Assembly (NCBI RefSeq): GCF_013839425.1
Contig: NZ_JACDNP010000008.1
Span: 1-64,000, forward strand
Length of the DNA: 64,000 nt
Direction of reading: 5' to 3'
Origin: Halorhabdus salina
GTDB lineage: Archaea > Halobacteriota > Halobacteria > Halobacteriales > Haloarculaceae
The translations under genes were made by a program, and so were the position numbers. The notes under the pieces are model-generated. The model did not search any database. It was not told the origin of the DNA and was given only the letters and a program-made list of their open reading frames with translations. Positions 16,953 to 26,907 of the stretch are shown here, piece by piece (position 1 is the first letter of the stretch; every line of letters starts with the position of its first letter).

Positions 16953-17122
16953 ATCCGGGAGAAGAGTCCCGAGCGTAATACCTTTTGATATTTGCCGGGA
17001 AATCACTCCACGTTCCCACGCACGTCCACTGATTAAGCATTATAATTCAGGAGATGATCCGCCTCGGGGAACGTCTCGTGGTACCCGACCGATTTTTGTT
17101 TGCGTGCCCGAAAGGGCGCCCA

Positions 17123-18391
17123 ATGACGCTGGACCCAGTGCACGTCGAGGGGATAGCCCGCCTGGCGGGTCGGCTCGGCGATCGCGTCGAAGATGCTGAC
17201 CACCAGGACCTCGCCGAGACGGCCTGGAGTGACTTTCTGGACCCGCTCTATCGGGACGGCGACGCCGTCATCGAACCACTCGATGGCCAGTTTCGCCGCG
17301 CAGCGCCACTCCCCGACGTAGCGTTAGCGGAGCGCCCCTTCGAGACCCAACATGGACTTGACTCGGGGACGATCAACCCGACGACGTTCAAAAACGGGCT
17401 GGTACTGGATGTCGCCCAGGCCGCCATGGCCGGCGTGCCCTCGGATCTCGATCTCCATCGCGAGCGGACCGTTGTCGTCAGTGCCCACACCAACGACCAG
17501 CGTGAGTCCCTCGGCCAGGACGAATGGGGAGAGGACGATGATGGGTATACGCACACCCGCCTGCTCGAAGTCCCGCGCGTCGACCGGTACGCCCAGACCG
17601 TCGTCCACGCCCTGGCGCTGTACCTCGCCGAGAGTCATCACGCACTCGAACACGCCAGCAAGGTCGAGGATCTGCTGATTCTCGACGGGCCGATCTACCC
17701 GACTGGCCTGCTCGCCTGGGCCGACCGCCACCCCGAACTCGCCGATCTACTCGAAGGGGACAAACAGCCGCGGGATGTCGTCGAAAACTACGTCCGACTG
17801 GTCGAACGCTTCGTCGATCGGGACATTCCACTGGTGGGATTCGTCAAGAACAGCGCCGCGAACGGCCTGATCCGGGCGATCAGGGAACAGGCAACCGCCC
17901 CCTGGGCCAACGACAACGCCTTCTTCGAACACGTCCTCTCGCGGATCGAATCGGGCGACCTCCAGACCGACGCGATCACCTACACCAACTGGTTTCATTC
18001 GCGAGTCGGGACCGATCGGCCACTCTCGACGGCCGGTGACGCACTCGGGATCGACCGCAACCTCGACCCGGACGCCTACGAAGTGACGTTCTTCGCCCTG
18101 TTCGACCCACGCGACGAACTGGTCTACCGGGTTGAGGCACCGTACGCCGTGACGCGGGAGCCAGACCGCCGGGAGCGACTGGCCCGACAGATCGTCGCGG
18201 ACGTGGCCGCCGAGCGTGGGCCACCCCTCGCAGTCGCCAAGGCCGACGAACTCGCCAGGATCGGCGTGACGGGCAAAGAACAGTTGCGCGAACGCATCGG
18301 GCAGGAGTTCGACAGCGACCGGCAGCGTTCCTATAACGACCGCCGCTGGGGGGCTGAATACGAGACGGACGGGCCAGTTACCGAATCCTGA
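17123..18391 (+). CDS. nurA: NurA-type 5'-3' nuclease for DNA end resection
   Basis: 422 residues from ATG at 17123 (MTLDPVHVEGIARLAG); the in-frame start at 17054 adds a tail without similarity. Family features are an early acidic metal site (the ID/LDG type, here VIEPLDGQF), the central LLILDGPIYPTGLL block, VGFVKNSAANGL and the C-terminal AKADELARI. In archaea NurA works with the HerA translocase, Mre11 and Rad50 to resect double-strand breaks. herA is not adjacent here. The C-terminus is extended and polar. Confidence 0.85.
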   Translation: MTLDPVHVEGIARLAGRLGDRVEDADHQDLAETAWSDFLDPLYRDGDAVIEPLDGQFRRAAPLPDVALAERPFETQHGLDSGTINPTTFKNGLVLDVAQAAMAGVPSDLDLHRERTVVVSAHTNDQRESLGQDEWGEDDDGYTHTRLLEVPRVDRYAQTVVHALALYLAESHHALEHASKVEDLLILDGPIYPTGLLAWADRHPELADLLEGDKQPRDVVENYVRLVERFVDRDIPLVGFVKNSAANGLIRAIREQATAPWANDNAFFEHVLSRIESGDLQTDAITYTNWFHSRVGTDRPLSTAGDALGIDRNLDPDAYEVTFFALFDPRDELVYRVEAPYAVTREPDRRERLARQIVADVAAERGPPLAVAKADELARIGVTGKEQLRERIGQEFDSDRQRSYNDRRWGAEYETDGPVTES

Positions 18392-18592
18392 AGCGGACGA
18401 CCAGGACAACCGAGTCCGAAGAAATACAGACACAGCAGCGCGAAGCCGAACGGACAGGTTCTCCGGCATTGCTATCAGATTACTGTCCCGTAGCGGGTCG
18501 AAACGACTGCAGTTCAGCTATAATATCCGTCAGTTCGATTATGAAATCTTCGTGAAGAAAGATTGAATACACAGCAAAAACAACTATTAACC

Positions 18593-18760
18593 ATGACAAA
18601 AGAGTGGAAGTGCACCCAGTGTGGCAACTTACAAACCCGGACGATCGTCACCCACGTTAGTGAGGGCGCCCCCGAGGAGTGTGAGATCTGTGGAAACGAC
18701 GAGTTCGAGGAGACGACGATGGGGGGGACGCACTCGATGTTGGATACTGTCTTGCCCTGA
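18593..18760 (+). CDS. Small rubredoxin-like zinc-ribbon protein
   Basis: 55 residues from ATG at 18593. Two CxxC knuckles (KCTQCGNL and ECEICGND) separated by 24 residues form a rubredoxin/zinc-ribbon fold that should bind Zn or Fe. The rest is short and acidic, ending in SMLDTVLP. Similar tiny proteins are common in haloarchaea and have no assigned role. It sits alone between nurA and the phosphate operon, after an AT-rich leader that probably holds its promoter. Confidence 0.8.
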   Translation: MTKEWKCTQCGNLQTRTIVTHVSEGAPEECEICGNDEFEETTMGGTHSMLDTVLP

Positions 18761-18922
18761 AACGTGAGAAGGGAAGCCTGATCGAAGCACAGGCCGCCTC
18801 CAAACGTGGCGCATCCATTCGGAGAGTGATTGCTCTCGTTTCCGAGTCGCTATATACTGATCAATATCACTCACGAGTGAACCGAGCCGTCGGTATCGTT
18901 CGGGAGAACATCGGAGGATACG

Positions 18923-18950
18923 ATACCCGGGTATACCCCTATTATAAACC
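18923..18950 (+). promoter_or_regulatory. pst operon promoter with adjacent palindrome
   Basis: A perfect 12-bp palindrome ATACCCGGGTAT (18923-18934) is followed by the TATA-like ATTATAAACC (18941-18950), about 35 bases before the pstS ATG at 18982. The palindrome covers the expected BRE/upstream position, so a regulator bound there could block or recruit TFB. A role in phosphate control is inference. Confidence 0.5.
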
Positions 18951-18981
18951 TCTTTAGTCAAATCTGCCTCCTTCTACGTTG

Positions 18982-20163
18982 ATGACGCGAGATTCGACGC
19001 GTCCGGACCGTGCATCACGACGGAAATTCCTCATCGCCGCTGGTTCGCTCGGCGTCGGCGTACTGGCAGGATGTAGTGGCGGGGGAAACACGACGACGGC
19101 CCAGCCAGCGGCCGACGACCAGCCGACGTCGACGCCCACCGAGACGGCGACGGCCACGGAAACGACGACCGAACAGCAGGCGGCGACCACCGAGGCACAG
19201 CAGAGCACGACGGCCCAGAAACAGGACACGACCACGTTGGAGGCTGGTGGCTCCTCGACGGTCTACCCAGTCGCCGAAGACGCGGCGGCCTACTGGAACG
19301 CCAACCGGCCGGCCGACGACACCGAGTACTGGCCACACGGCGAGTACGGCATCGACACGGATCTGAATCTCGCGGACTACTGGGCGAGCCTCTACGGGTT
19401 CGAACCCGACGATAATAACGCGCCACCGTTCCGATGGACTGTCGGTCTTTCCCACTCGGGGACCGGCGTCCGAAACGTCCGGGACGAGGTCTACGACATC
19501 GGCAACTCCTCGGGCAACGTCGAGGACGAGCTCCCCGAGCGGGACTCCTACGATCAGTTCGTCGATCACGTCGTCGCCGTCGACGGTCAGCCGCTCGTGG
19601 TCTCCGCTGAGATCAAAGCAGCCGGCGTCACGGGGATCACCGGCCAGGAGCTGAAGGATCTCTATAAGGGCCGGATCACAAACTGGAGCGAACTCGGTGG
19701 CCCCAACAAGGAGATCCGCGTGCTCGGACGCGTCCGTGACTCCGGGACCCGAACCGCGTTCGTCAGCAACGTCTTCGACAACCCGACCGAGGACACGCAG
19801 GTCGCCAACCGCTACGGCCAGAACCAGCGCCTCGCCCAGGCGGTCGCCCAGGCCGACAACGCTATCAGCTACCTCGCGCTGGCGTTCCTCGGTACCCAGA
19901 ACGTCGAACCTATCTCCTTAGCGTGGGATGGCACGACTTACTCCTACCAGGACCCGGAGAACGGGCTGGACTCCCGTGAGTACCCACTCTCGCGGGACCT
20001 CCACATGTACACCTGGGAAGGGACCTCGATGAAGGAGGCCGCAGTCATCAATATGATGCTGCACCCCTTTGGCCAGGAGACGTTCGTCGCGCCGAACAAC
20101 TACTTCACGCTGGGCGAGCGCCGCCTCGAAGAGGAGCGCGAGAAGCTCCCCGATCAGACCTGA
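18982..20163 (+). CDS. pstS: Phosphate ABC transporter substrate-binding lipoprotein
   Basis: 393 residues from ATG at 18982 (a TTG three bases earlier is less likely). A Tat signal with lipobox (RRKFLIAAGSLGVGVLAGCSG) makes it a membrane-anchored extracellular lipoprotein. A Thr/Gln/Glu-rich linker of about 65 residues follows, then the PBP-like domain beginning LEAGGSSTVYPVAE, the canonical PstS start whose serines contact phosphate. Later landmarks are LKDLYKGRITNWSELGG and RVRDSGTRTAFVSNVF. It captures phosphate for PstCAB and is the first gene of the operon. Confidence 0.95.
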   Translation: MTRDSTRPDRASRRKFLIAAGSLGVGVLAGCSGGGNTTTAQPAADDQPTSTPTETATATETTTEQQAATTEAQQSTTAQKQDTTTLEAGGSSTVYPVAEDAAAYWNANRPADDTEYWPHGEYGIDTDLNLADYWASLYGFEPDDNNAPPFRWTVGLSHSGTGVRNVRDEVYDIGNSSGNVEDELPERDSYDQFVDHVVAVDGQPLVVSAEIKAAGVTGITGQELKDLYKGRITNWSELGGPNKEIRVLGRVRDSGTRTAFVSNVFDNPTEDTQVANRYGQNQRLAQAVAQADNAISYLALAFLGTQNVEPISLAWDGTTYSYQDPENGLDSREYPLSRDLHMYTWEGTSMKEAAVINMMLHPFGQETFVAPNNYFTLGERRLEEEREKLPDQT

Positions 20164-20232
20164 GACCGCCCACCGTCATTGTCCACCACCGCAGTGAGCA
20201 CGTCCAGAACTCGGTGTTTTCAGTCCATCACG

Positions 20233-21549
20233 ATGGGAGACAGTTTGATACGAACGGTTCGGCGGAGTATCGATCGATTTACGAGAGCGACGTGGGCTCT
20301 CGTCGTCGGAACGGTAAGTCACATCCTCGGGAGCCTAGTGACCCTCCCCTGCCGGGTCGGGCAATGGCTCGTGGCCTTGCCAGGCCGGATTGGAGCAGGA
20401 CTGATCGGTCTGCCTGGGCGTATCTGGCGATGGCTCGTGGGTGCCCGACGGGTATTCGTCGGCACTGACCCGACACCTGGCGAGGCACTCGTCGGGCTCT
20501 CGAGTTTCGTCACTATCGTCGGCGTCGGCTACACCTTTCTCGGACCGAACGAGCTGGTCGTCTACCCGCTCGTGGGATTCATGCTGACGGTGACCGTCGG
20601 GTGGTGGACCCACCAGGCGAGAGTCGCGAAGATACTGACCGCGGTCGCGACCGTCGGGACGGTCCTGACCGTCGGATTCATCACGTACTTCCTCTTCCAG
20701 AGTGCCTGGCCGGCCGTCGAAGCACACGGCCTGGCGCTGGCAGCCCTGCCACAGGCACCGAACGGGGCGGTTCGGTGGTTCTTCTGGCTCGACGCCGTCC
20801 TGCCGGTGACCGGCGGCGAGACGGCCTGGGACCCGCGTTCGGGCGTCGTGTCGTTGTTGCCGGCCATCTGGGCGACGGTACTCGTGACGATCATCGCGGG
20901 GCTGGTCGCGGCCCCGCTGGGGCTGGCCGGTGCGCTGTTCATCGCCGAGATCGCCAGCGAGAGCGTCCGCGAGATCGTCAAACCCGCCGTCGAGATCCTG
21001 GCGGGGATCCCCTCGATCGTCTATGGATTCATCGGCTTCCAAGTGCTCAACGGCTTCGTGCAAGATGCCTTCCTGGATGCCGGGGCGAGTTTCTTCATCG
21101 CCGGGGCGGTCGTCGGCCTGATGGCGCTGCCGACGGTCGTCTCCGTCTCCGAGGACGCCCTTTCGAGTGTTCCCGACTCGATGAGTGACGGGGCCATCGC
21201 CATGGGGGCCACGGAGTGGCAGACGATGAAGAGCATCTCGATTCCCGCGGCCTTCTCGGGCATCTCGGCGGCGGTCATCCTCGGGCTCGGCCGGGCAATC
21301 GGGGAGACGATGGCCGTCGCGGCGATCATGAGCGCGGGCACCGGCTTCGCTCGACCCCTGTACGACGTCTTCGACCAAGGCGTCACGCTGACCAGTCGGA
21401 TCGCCACCTCCTATGGCAGCGCGTCGGCTGGGACCATCGACGTCCTGTTCGTCGCTGGCGTCATGTTGTTCGTGATCGTCGCGGCCATCTCGGTGCTCGC
21501 CCAGTACATCGAACGACGGATGGAACGGAAACTCACGGGTGAACGATGA
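20233..21549 (+). CDS. pstC: Phosphate ABC transporter permease PstC
   Basis: 438 residues from ATG at 20233. The C-terminal ~240 residues are a standard PstC permease with the EAA-type cytoplasmic loop (MGATEWQTMKSISIPAAFSGI), GIPSIVYGFIG and GRAIGETMAVA. The N-terminus is longer than in bacteria (about 180 extra residues). It carries an odd triple repeat LPCRVGQWLVA-LPGRIGAGLIG-LPGRIWRWLVG at residues 38-70, followed by additional membrane helices. It lies 69 bases after pstS and overlaps pstA by ATGA (21546-21549), which suggests coupled translation. Confidence 0.93.
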   Translation: MGDSLIRTVRRSIDRFTRATWALVVGTVSHILGSLVTLPCRVGQWLVALPGRIGAGLIGLPGRIWRWLVGARRVFVGTDPTPGEALVGLSSFVTIVGVGYTFLGPNELVVYPLVGFMLTVTVGWWTHQARVAKILTAVATVGTVLTVGFITYFLFQSAWPAVEAHGLALAALPQAPNGAVRWFFWLDAVLPVTGGETAWDPRSGVVSLLPAIWATVLVTIIAGLVAAPLGLAGALFIAEIASESVREIVKPAVEILAGIPSIVYGFIGFQVLNGFVQDAFLDAGASFFIAGAVVGLMALPTVVSVSEDALSSVPDSMSDGAIAMGATEWQTMKSISIPAAFSGISAAVILGLGRAIGETMAVAAIMSAGTGFARPLYDVFDQGVTLTSRIATSYGSASAGTIDVLFVAGVMLFVIVAAISVLAQYIERRMERKLTGER

Positions 21550-24215
21550 GCGAGGCCTACGTGCACGATCGAGAAACAGCACTGGTCAGCGACGAACTCG
21601 GCGCGTACGACCGGGCGCTTGACGGCGCTATCGCTGTCGCGGCCCTCAATTTCGTCCTGGGGCTGGCGACGCTGGTCGGGGCGCTCGGACCCGAAACGAG
21701 CGGTGTCGCCCTGACCGACGTCATGCTTGCGGTATCGGCCGCCGGGGTCGGCGGCGTTGGGCTCGTCGCCGCCTGTGCTGTCCTGAACGTCGTCGAAATT
21801 CCCTCACGGCGCATCCGTGGACTCGGTGTCGGACTGGTCGGCGGAGTGATCCTGTTGACCGTCTTCTCGACCGTTCCCGGCGTCGACATGCAGACGCTGA
21901 TGGGCGTTGTTCTCCTGTTTGACGGCCTCGCGGTCGGCTTCGCGGGGATCGCCTCGCGGGCCGGGCTCGTCGACACGGAACCGAACGCGAGTGCAGGCGC
22001 GCTTGCAGGACTGCTGTTCGGTGCGATCGGGTTCGTCTTGGGGATCGCACTGAACGGGATCGTCTTCGGCGGAACGCTCCCGGTCGTCGTGGTTGGCACG
22101 GGACTGGCCGTGATGCTGGCGGCCGCGACCGTTCTCCCCCGCGAGGACCTCGGGTCGACACTACCGGTGGCCCTGGTCGTCTCCTTGCTGGGGCTGGTCG
22201 TCGCCAGCTCGGTGGTCGACCCCGGCTGGTCGTCTATCCCGGCGGAGCCGATGAACGGCGGGCTCACTGGCAGCGTGGTCGTCTCGCTGTTCGTCATGCT
22301 CGGGTCGCTGCTCGCGGGCTGGGCGGCCGCGAAGTCCCGCGCGCGCTACGGTGCTCGCGGTCGCCAGTACGGCTCGTTCCTCGTCATCTACCTGAACGCG
22401 GCCATGACGGTCGTCGTCATGGTCTCGATCGTGGCCTTCGTGACCGTCCGAGGCCTGGATTACACCGTCCACGGCTTCACGATCGGTGCGCTGTCCGGAC
22501 TGGTCGTCCTCTCGCCGTTTCTGGTCGCAGCTCTCGCGTACGCCCGTCGACCGGCGGGGGCTGCCGACTGGCACGGCGGCGTCAGGGAGACTGTCCGCGT
22601 TCTCCCGCTGGCCGTCGTGGGCGCCGTCGCGGCCCTCCTCGTCTCACTGGTCGTCCGGGGCGAGCCGTTCGTCCACCAGTTCACCTACACGATCATGGAG
22701 AATCGGCAAGAGCGGACGCTGGAGACGGCCCTCACTGTCACCCCGGAGTTGACTGTCGGGACACTAGTCGTCGCCACCCCCAGTGTGGTCCTGTTCGCGT
22801 ACTTCTTCCGGAAGTACGGGAGCCTCGCCGGTGTCGGCCGGACCTTCGATCGGCAACCGACTGTCCAGCGGGCCCTCGGGGGAAGCGTCGCCGCCACGGT
22901 CGTGCTCGCAGTCGTCCTCCTGCTGGGCGGATCGCAGCCATTCGGCCTAGGGCTCGGAGGAACGCTCGGGTTCGGGGCCGTCGTCATCACGAGCGCCGCC
23001 GCCTGCGTCCTGTCCCTGGTCGCCGTCAGTGGTCTCCTGGCCGGCAACGGAAGTCGGGCCAGGCGCGCGCGACACAACGCACAGTTCGTGAAAGTCGGGC
23101 TGTTCGGCGCATTGGGCTTGCTCGCAGGCGCAGTCGTCCTGCAACCGACGACCGGGACGACGCCCTCGATCGCGGGCCTCGACCTGCTACCGGCTTCGGC
23201 GATCCTCGCCACGGTGGCCGGACTCAGCGTCGCCGCGCTGGCGACAATGGCCCGGCGGGCGACGGGGACGAGTGACGCCGAGCAGCGCTTGACCCGGCGA
23301 TTACTGGCCGAGGAGATTCGGCTCGGTCTGGCTGGGGCGACCGGCTTCGTCGTGCTGCTCGCGGGTCACGTCGCGACGACGGATGCACCGTTCTCGGTGG
23401 CAGGACTGACCCTCAGCGACGGCGGGACGCTCTCCTGGCCGATGGTGCTGTTCTCGTCGATCCCGCTGGGGGCCGAGCCGGGCGGGATCCTGCCTGCCGT
23501 CGTCGGGACGGTCTGGATCGTCGTGGGGGCGTCGCTGTTCGCGATCCCGCTTGGCGTCGGCGCGGCGGTGTTCCTGACGGAGTACGCCGAGCGGGGGCGG
23601 TTCACCGCCCTCGTCGAGATTACGACCAACGCTCTCTGGAGCACGCCCAGCGTCGTCTTTGGCCTGTTCGGGGCCGCGTTCTTGCTCCCGCGGCTCGGTG
23701 ACACGCCCAGCCTCATGGCGGCCATGATCACCCTCGGGTTCATGCTCTTGCCGCTGGTGTTGATCACCGCTCGCGAGGCGATCAAGTCGGTCCCCAACGA
23801 GTACCGGGACGCCAGCGCGGCGCTGGGCGTCAACAAGTGGGAGACCGTTCGCAGCGTCGTGCTCCCGGCGGCGGTGCCTGGCGTCATCACCGGCGTCATC
23901 CTTGGGGTCGGCCGGATCGCGGGCGAGACTGCGCCACTGATCCTCGTGCTTGGCGTCGGCGACGCCGGCCAACCGGTCGATGTCCTCGGTGGCTTCCGGT
24001 TGATGGCTAGTCCACCGTTCGTCTACAATGAGGCCCTGCTCGAAGCGTCGAAGGCCCTTCCCAAACAGGTATGGGCGGTCATCGCAGCCGGCGTCAGCGG
24101 GTCTCCCTCGAAAGGCTGGTCGACCGCACTGTTGCTGTTGACCGTCGTGCTGTCCTTTTACCTGATCGGGATACTCACGCGACGGCACTTCAGGAGGAAA
24201 CTCGACTATGAGTAA
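21546..24215 (+). CDS. pstA: Phosphate ABC transporter permease PstA with very long N-terminal membrane extension
   Basis: 889 residues, roughly three times a bacterial PstA. Only the last ~300 residues (from about 595) are the PstA permease: [26 protein letters not shown], the EAA loop [21 protein letters not shown] and [15 protein letters not shown]. The first ~590 residues are almost entirely hydrophobic helices (a dozen or more by eye) with short charged loops and no family I recognise. Translation starts in a 4-base overlap with pstC and ends overlapping pstB by 8 bases. The extension may be a sensor or a degenerate transporter; the frame is open throughout, so I see no sign of a frameshift. 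Confidence 0.9.
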   Translation: MSEAYVHDRETALVSDELGAYDRALDGAIAVAALNFVLGLATLVGALGPETSGVALTDVMLAVSAAGVGGVGLVAACAVLNVVEIPSRRIRGLGVGLVGGVILLTVFSTVPGVDMQTLMGVVLLFDGLAVGFAGIASRAGLVDTEPNASAGALAGLLFGAIGFVLGIALNGIVFGGTLPVVVVGTGLAVMLAAATVLPREDLGSTLPVALVVSLLGLVVASSVVDPGWSSIPAEPMNGGLTGSVVVSLFVMLGSLLAGWAAAKSRARYGARGRQYGSFLVIYLNAAMTVVVMVSIVAFVTVRGLDYTVHGFTIGALSGLVVLSPFLVAALAYARRPAGAADWHGGVRETVRVLPLAVVGAVAALLVSLVVRGEPFVHQFTYTIMENRQERTLETALTVTPELTVGTLVVATPSVVLFAYFFRKYGSLAGVGRTFDRQPTVQRALGGSVAATVVLAVVLLLGGSQPFGLGLGGTLGFGAVVITSAAACVLSLVAVSGLLAGNGSRARRARHNAQFVKVGLFGALGLLAGAVVLQPTTGTTPSIAGLDLLPASAILATVAGLSVAALATMARRATGTSDAEQRLTRRLLAEEIRLGLAGATGFVVLLAGHVATTDAPFSVAGLTLSDGGTLSWPMVLFSSIPLGAEPGGILPAVVGTVWIVVGASLFAIPLGVGAAVFLTEYAERGRFTALVEITTNALWSTPSVVFGLFGAAFLLPRLGDTPSLMAAMITLGFMLLPLVLITAREAIKSVPNEYRDASAALGVNKWETVRSVVLPAAVPGVITGVILGVGRIAGETAPLILVLGVGDAGQPVDVLGGFRLMASPPFVYNEALLEASKALPKQVWAVIAAGVSGSPSKGWSTALLLLTVVLSFYLIGILTRRHFRRKLDYE

Positions 24216-25119
24216 CGCTATCAGCGAAATCGAAACGGCAGGTACCGACGAAACGGGCGGTCTGACTACGAGTGGCGAACGTGCAGAGGAAATCCAGTCC
24301 GAGTGGACGGACTACCGGTTGTCGGCAGATCCGAAGCTCTCCGTCGAGAACCTGAACGTCTACTACGGCGACGAACGGGCGATCAGGGATGTCTCAATGG
24401 ACATCCCCGAGAACAGTGTTACGGCACTGATTGGACCGTCGGGCTGTGGGAAGTCAACCTTCCTGCGATCGCTTAACCGCATGAATGACCGTATCTCGTC
24501 GGCCCGCGTCGAGGGGTCCGTGAAACTCGACGGGACCGAGGTCTACGGTCCAAACACGAATCTCGTCGAACTCCGAAAACGCGTCGGGATGGTGTTCCAG
24601 GCGCCCAACCCCTTTCCCAAACCGATTCGGGATAACGTCGCCTACGGTCCCCGGAAACACGGCGAGCTCAATCGTGGATTGGTGGCCCGCCTGCTCGGTC
24701 GCGACGACAGCGAGGCCGAGCGGGAACTCGTCGAGCGCTCGCTCAAACAGGCGGCCCTCTTCGAGGAGGTCAAGGACCGCCTGGACGACAACGCCCTCGG
24801 GCTCTCTGGGGGCCAACAACAGCGCCTCTGTATCGCGCGGTGTCTCGCAGTCGACCCCGAGGTGATCCTGATGGACGAACCGGCGAGCGCCTTGGACCCC
24901 ATCGCCACCGCCAAGATCGAGGATCTCATCGAGGAACTCGCCGAGGAGTATACCGTCGTCGTCGTCACCCACAACATGCAACAGGCCGCTCGCATCTCCG
25001 ACCAGACGGCCGTCTTCCTCACCGGCGGGGAACTCGTCGAGTACGACGACACCGAGACGATCTTCGAGAACCCGGCGAGTCAACGCGTCGAGGACTACGT
25101 GACCGGAAAATTCGGGTAA
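24208..25119 (+). CDS. pstB: Phosphate ABC transporter ATP-binding protein
   Basis: 303 residues. After a polar leader of about 45 residues, unusual for PstB, comes the ATPase: [14 protein letters not shown], Walker [10 protein letters not shown], the Q-loop [13 protein letters not shown] typical of PstB, signature [16 protein letters not shown], Walker [14 protein letters not shown] and the switch histidine in VVTHNMQQA. It energises phosphate import through PstCA. Its start lies inside the end of pstA. phoU follows after four bases, so the five genes form one operon. Confidence 0.96.
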   Translation: MSNAISEIETAGTDETGGLTTSGERAEEIQSEWTDYRLSADPKLSVENLNVYYGDERAIRDVSMDIPENSVTALIGPSGCGKSTFLRSLNRMNDRISSARVEGSVKLDGTEVYGPNTNLVELRKRVGMVFQAPNPFPKPIRDNVAYGPRKHGELNRGLVARLLGRDDSEAERELVERSLKQAALFEEVKDRLDDNALGLSGGQQQRLCIARCLAVDPEVILMDEPASALDPIATAKIEDLIEELAEEYTVVVVTHNMQQAARISDQTAVFLTGGELVEYDDTETIFENPASQRVEDYVTGKFG

Positions 25120-25123
25120 TTCA

Positions 25124-25798
25124 ATGGCACGAGAGGCCTACCGTGAGGCACTTGCCGATCTCAGGGCGGCCGTCGTCGAGATGGGCGAGATCGTACTCGC
25201 CCGACTTGAGACGGCACTGCGTGGGCTCACGGCAGGTGACGAAGAGTTGGCCCGTGAGGTGATCGACGGCGACGACGAGATCAACCGCCGGTACCTCGCG
25301 ATCGAAACGGACTGCATCGACCTCTTCGCCCTCGAACAGCCGGTCGCGAGCGATCTCCGGTTCGTCGCCGCGTCGTTCAAGATCACGACCGATCTCGAAC
25401 GCGTTGGCGATCTGGCGACTAACCTCGGTCGCTACACGCTGTCGAGTCGCCGCCAACACCTCCCCGACCTCGATATCGACGCGATCGGGGAGCGCGCCCG
25501 CGATCTCCTCGCCGACGCACTCGCGGCGTACGACTCTGAGGACGCCCCAGCGTGTCGGGTCATCGCTCACCGTGACGACGACGTCGACGCGCTGTGTCAG
25601 CAGGCCAGCGAGCGCCTGGTGCGGGAGCTACTCGAACGCGACCCGAAAATCGACGCCTGGACGCTCGAAGCGCTCATAGACGAGATTGCGAGCGTCTTGC
25701 TGATGATCCGTGATCTCGAACGCATCGGCGATCACGCCGTCAACGTCGCCGCCCGAACGCTATACGTCCTGGAAGGCGATCCGGAGTTGATCTACTGA
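25124..25798 (+). CDS. phoU: PhoU phosphate-signalling protein
   Basis: 224 residues, with two PhoU three-helix repeats. Each carries the E/DxxxD metal motif: DLERVGDLATNLGR in the first and DLERIGDHAVNVAAR in the second. PhoU normally restrains PstSCAB and relays phosphate status. It starts four bases after pstB and is the last gene of the operon. Its stop overlaps by a few bases the stop of the convergent CNNM-family gene. Confidence 0.94.
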   Translation: MAREAYREALADLRAAVVEMGEIVLARLETALRGLTAGDEELAREVIDGDDEINRRYLAIETDCIDLFALEQPVASDLRFVAASFKITTDLERVGDLATNLGRYTLSSRRQHLPDLDIDAIGERARDLLADALAAYDSEDAPACRVIAHRDDDVDALCQQASERLVRELLERDPKIDAWTLEALIDEIASVLLMIRDLERIGDHAVNVAARTLYVLEGDPELIY

Positions 25799-26907
25799 TC
25801 CCCGGAATCCGAGTGGGCGACCTCGCTATCCTCGAACTCGTCGAGATACCGCGTGTCGATCGGATCTTCGACGTCTCCCATCACCGATTCCAGCAGGTCG
25901 GTCACCGTGACCATGCCCACAACATCGCCGTCTTCGATGACGAGGGCAAGTTCCTGATTTTCGGCCTGAAACTGGTCGATCGCGTCGCTAACGTCGACGT
26001 CCGGCGAGAGCGTCATCGGCGGGGCGGCCAGATCCGGAAAGTCTACCTCACCCGCAGCGAGCTCCTCGCGATGGCGCGTCAGGACCGGGACGTAGACTAT
26101 TCCCTCGAAGTCGGTCAACTCCTCGCCGACGAGGGGATATCGCGTGTGTGGATGCTCCCCTAGCCGTTGGAAATTTTCTGCCGGATCGACTGCCGTCGAG
26201 AGCGCGACGATGTCTTCGGCATCGACCATAACCTCACGGACGGGTTGTTCGCCGATTGCCAGGGCGTTCATCACTTCTTCGCGGCGTTCCTCGGAGAGGC
26301 CACCTTCTTCGAGGGCCGAACCCACGCGATTGCGGAGGTCGGCCCGGGACTCGATGACGTCCTGCTCGGCTTCCAGCCACGCGCCGGTCATCTCGACGCC
26401 GAACAGCTTCAGCGTAAGTTTCGCGATGCCGTCACCCAGCGCGATGATCGGCGAGATGAGATAGTGGAACCAGTACAGCGGTTGGGCACCGTATTTCGAG
26501 ACCCAGCGGGATCGCTCGACGCCGAGGTATGTCGGCGTCTGTTCGCCGTGGGTCAGGTGGACGAGGTTGATGATCAGGAAGGCGATGATCCCGCCAGCAC
26601 CGATCGATGCGAGGGCCGTATTGTGGAAGATCGGCTCGAAGATCTCCGCCAGCGCGGGTTCGGCGACGATCCCGACAGCGATACTGGAAGCGGTAATGCC
26701 GACCTGACAGGTCGTCAGGTACAGTTCGAGGTCTTGGGTCATCTCCCAGGCGCGCCGGAGTCCTCGGTTGGAGCCGTCGCCGACGAACTCCGCTTCGCTG
26801 TACTGGCGAGCACGGGTCAGTGCAAACTCGATCGCAACGAAAAATCCGTTGGTCAGGATGAGAACGAGACCTGCCAGTAATCGGACGGAGAGTTCGAGGG
26901 AATCCAT
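25792..26907 (-). CDS. CNNM/CorC-type membrane protein with CBS pair
   Basis: 371 residues from ATG at 26907. The N-terminal DUF21/CNNM domain has about four hydrophobic segments (residues 5-30, 55-85, 92-115, 130-160), including TCQVGITASSIAVGIVAEPALA, here abbreviated by its opening TCQVGITASSIAVGI. Two CBS domains follow (about 205-340), with MVDAEDIVALS at the start and VVGMVTVTDLLESVMGD at the end. The C-terminal transporter-associated domain found in longer homologues is missing. Relatives handle Mg or Co efflux or were misnamed haemolysins. It is convergent with phoU. Confidence 0.88.
   Translation of the reverse strand: MDSLELSVRLLAGLVLILTNGFFVAIEFALTRARQYSEAEFVGDGSNRGLRRAWEMTQDLELYLTTCQVGITASSIAVGIVAEPALAEIFEPIFHNTALASIGAGGIIAFLIINLVHLTHGEQTPTYLGVERSRWVSKYGAQPLYWFHYLISPIIALGDGIAKLTLKLFGVEMTGAWLEAEQDVIESRADLRNRVGSALEEGGLSEERREEVMNALAIGEQPVREVMVDAEDIVALSTAVDPAENFQRLGEHPHTRYPLVGEELTDFEGIVYVPVLTRHREELAAGEVDFPDLAAPPMTLSPDVDVSDAIDQFQAENQELALVIEDGDVVGMVTVTDLLESVMGDVEDPIDTRYLDEFEDSEVAHSDSGDQ

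Noticed and set aside
20335-21582. Long antisense frame opposite pstC (415 codons), and similar frames opposite pstA
   Set aside because: High-GC third-position bias creates open antisense frames. Their translations are rich in Arg, Asp and Gly with no hydrophobic or catalytic pattern, while the plus strand carries clear PstC and PstA motifs.
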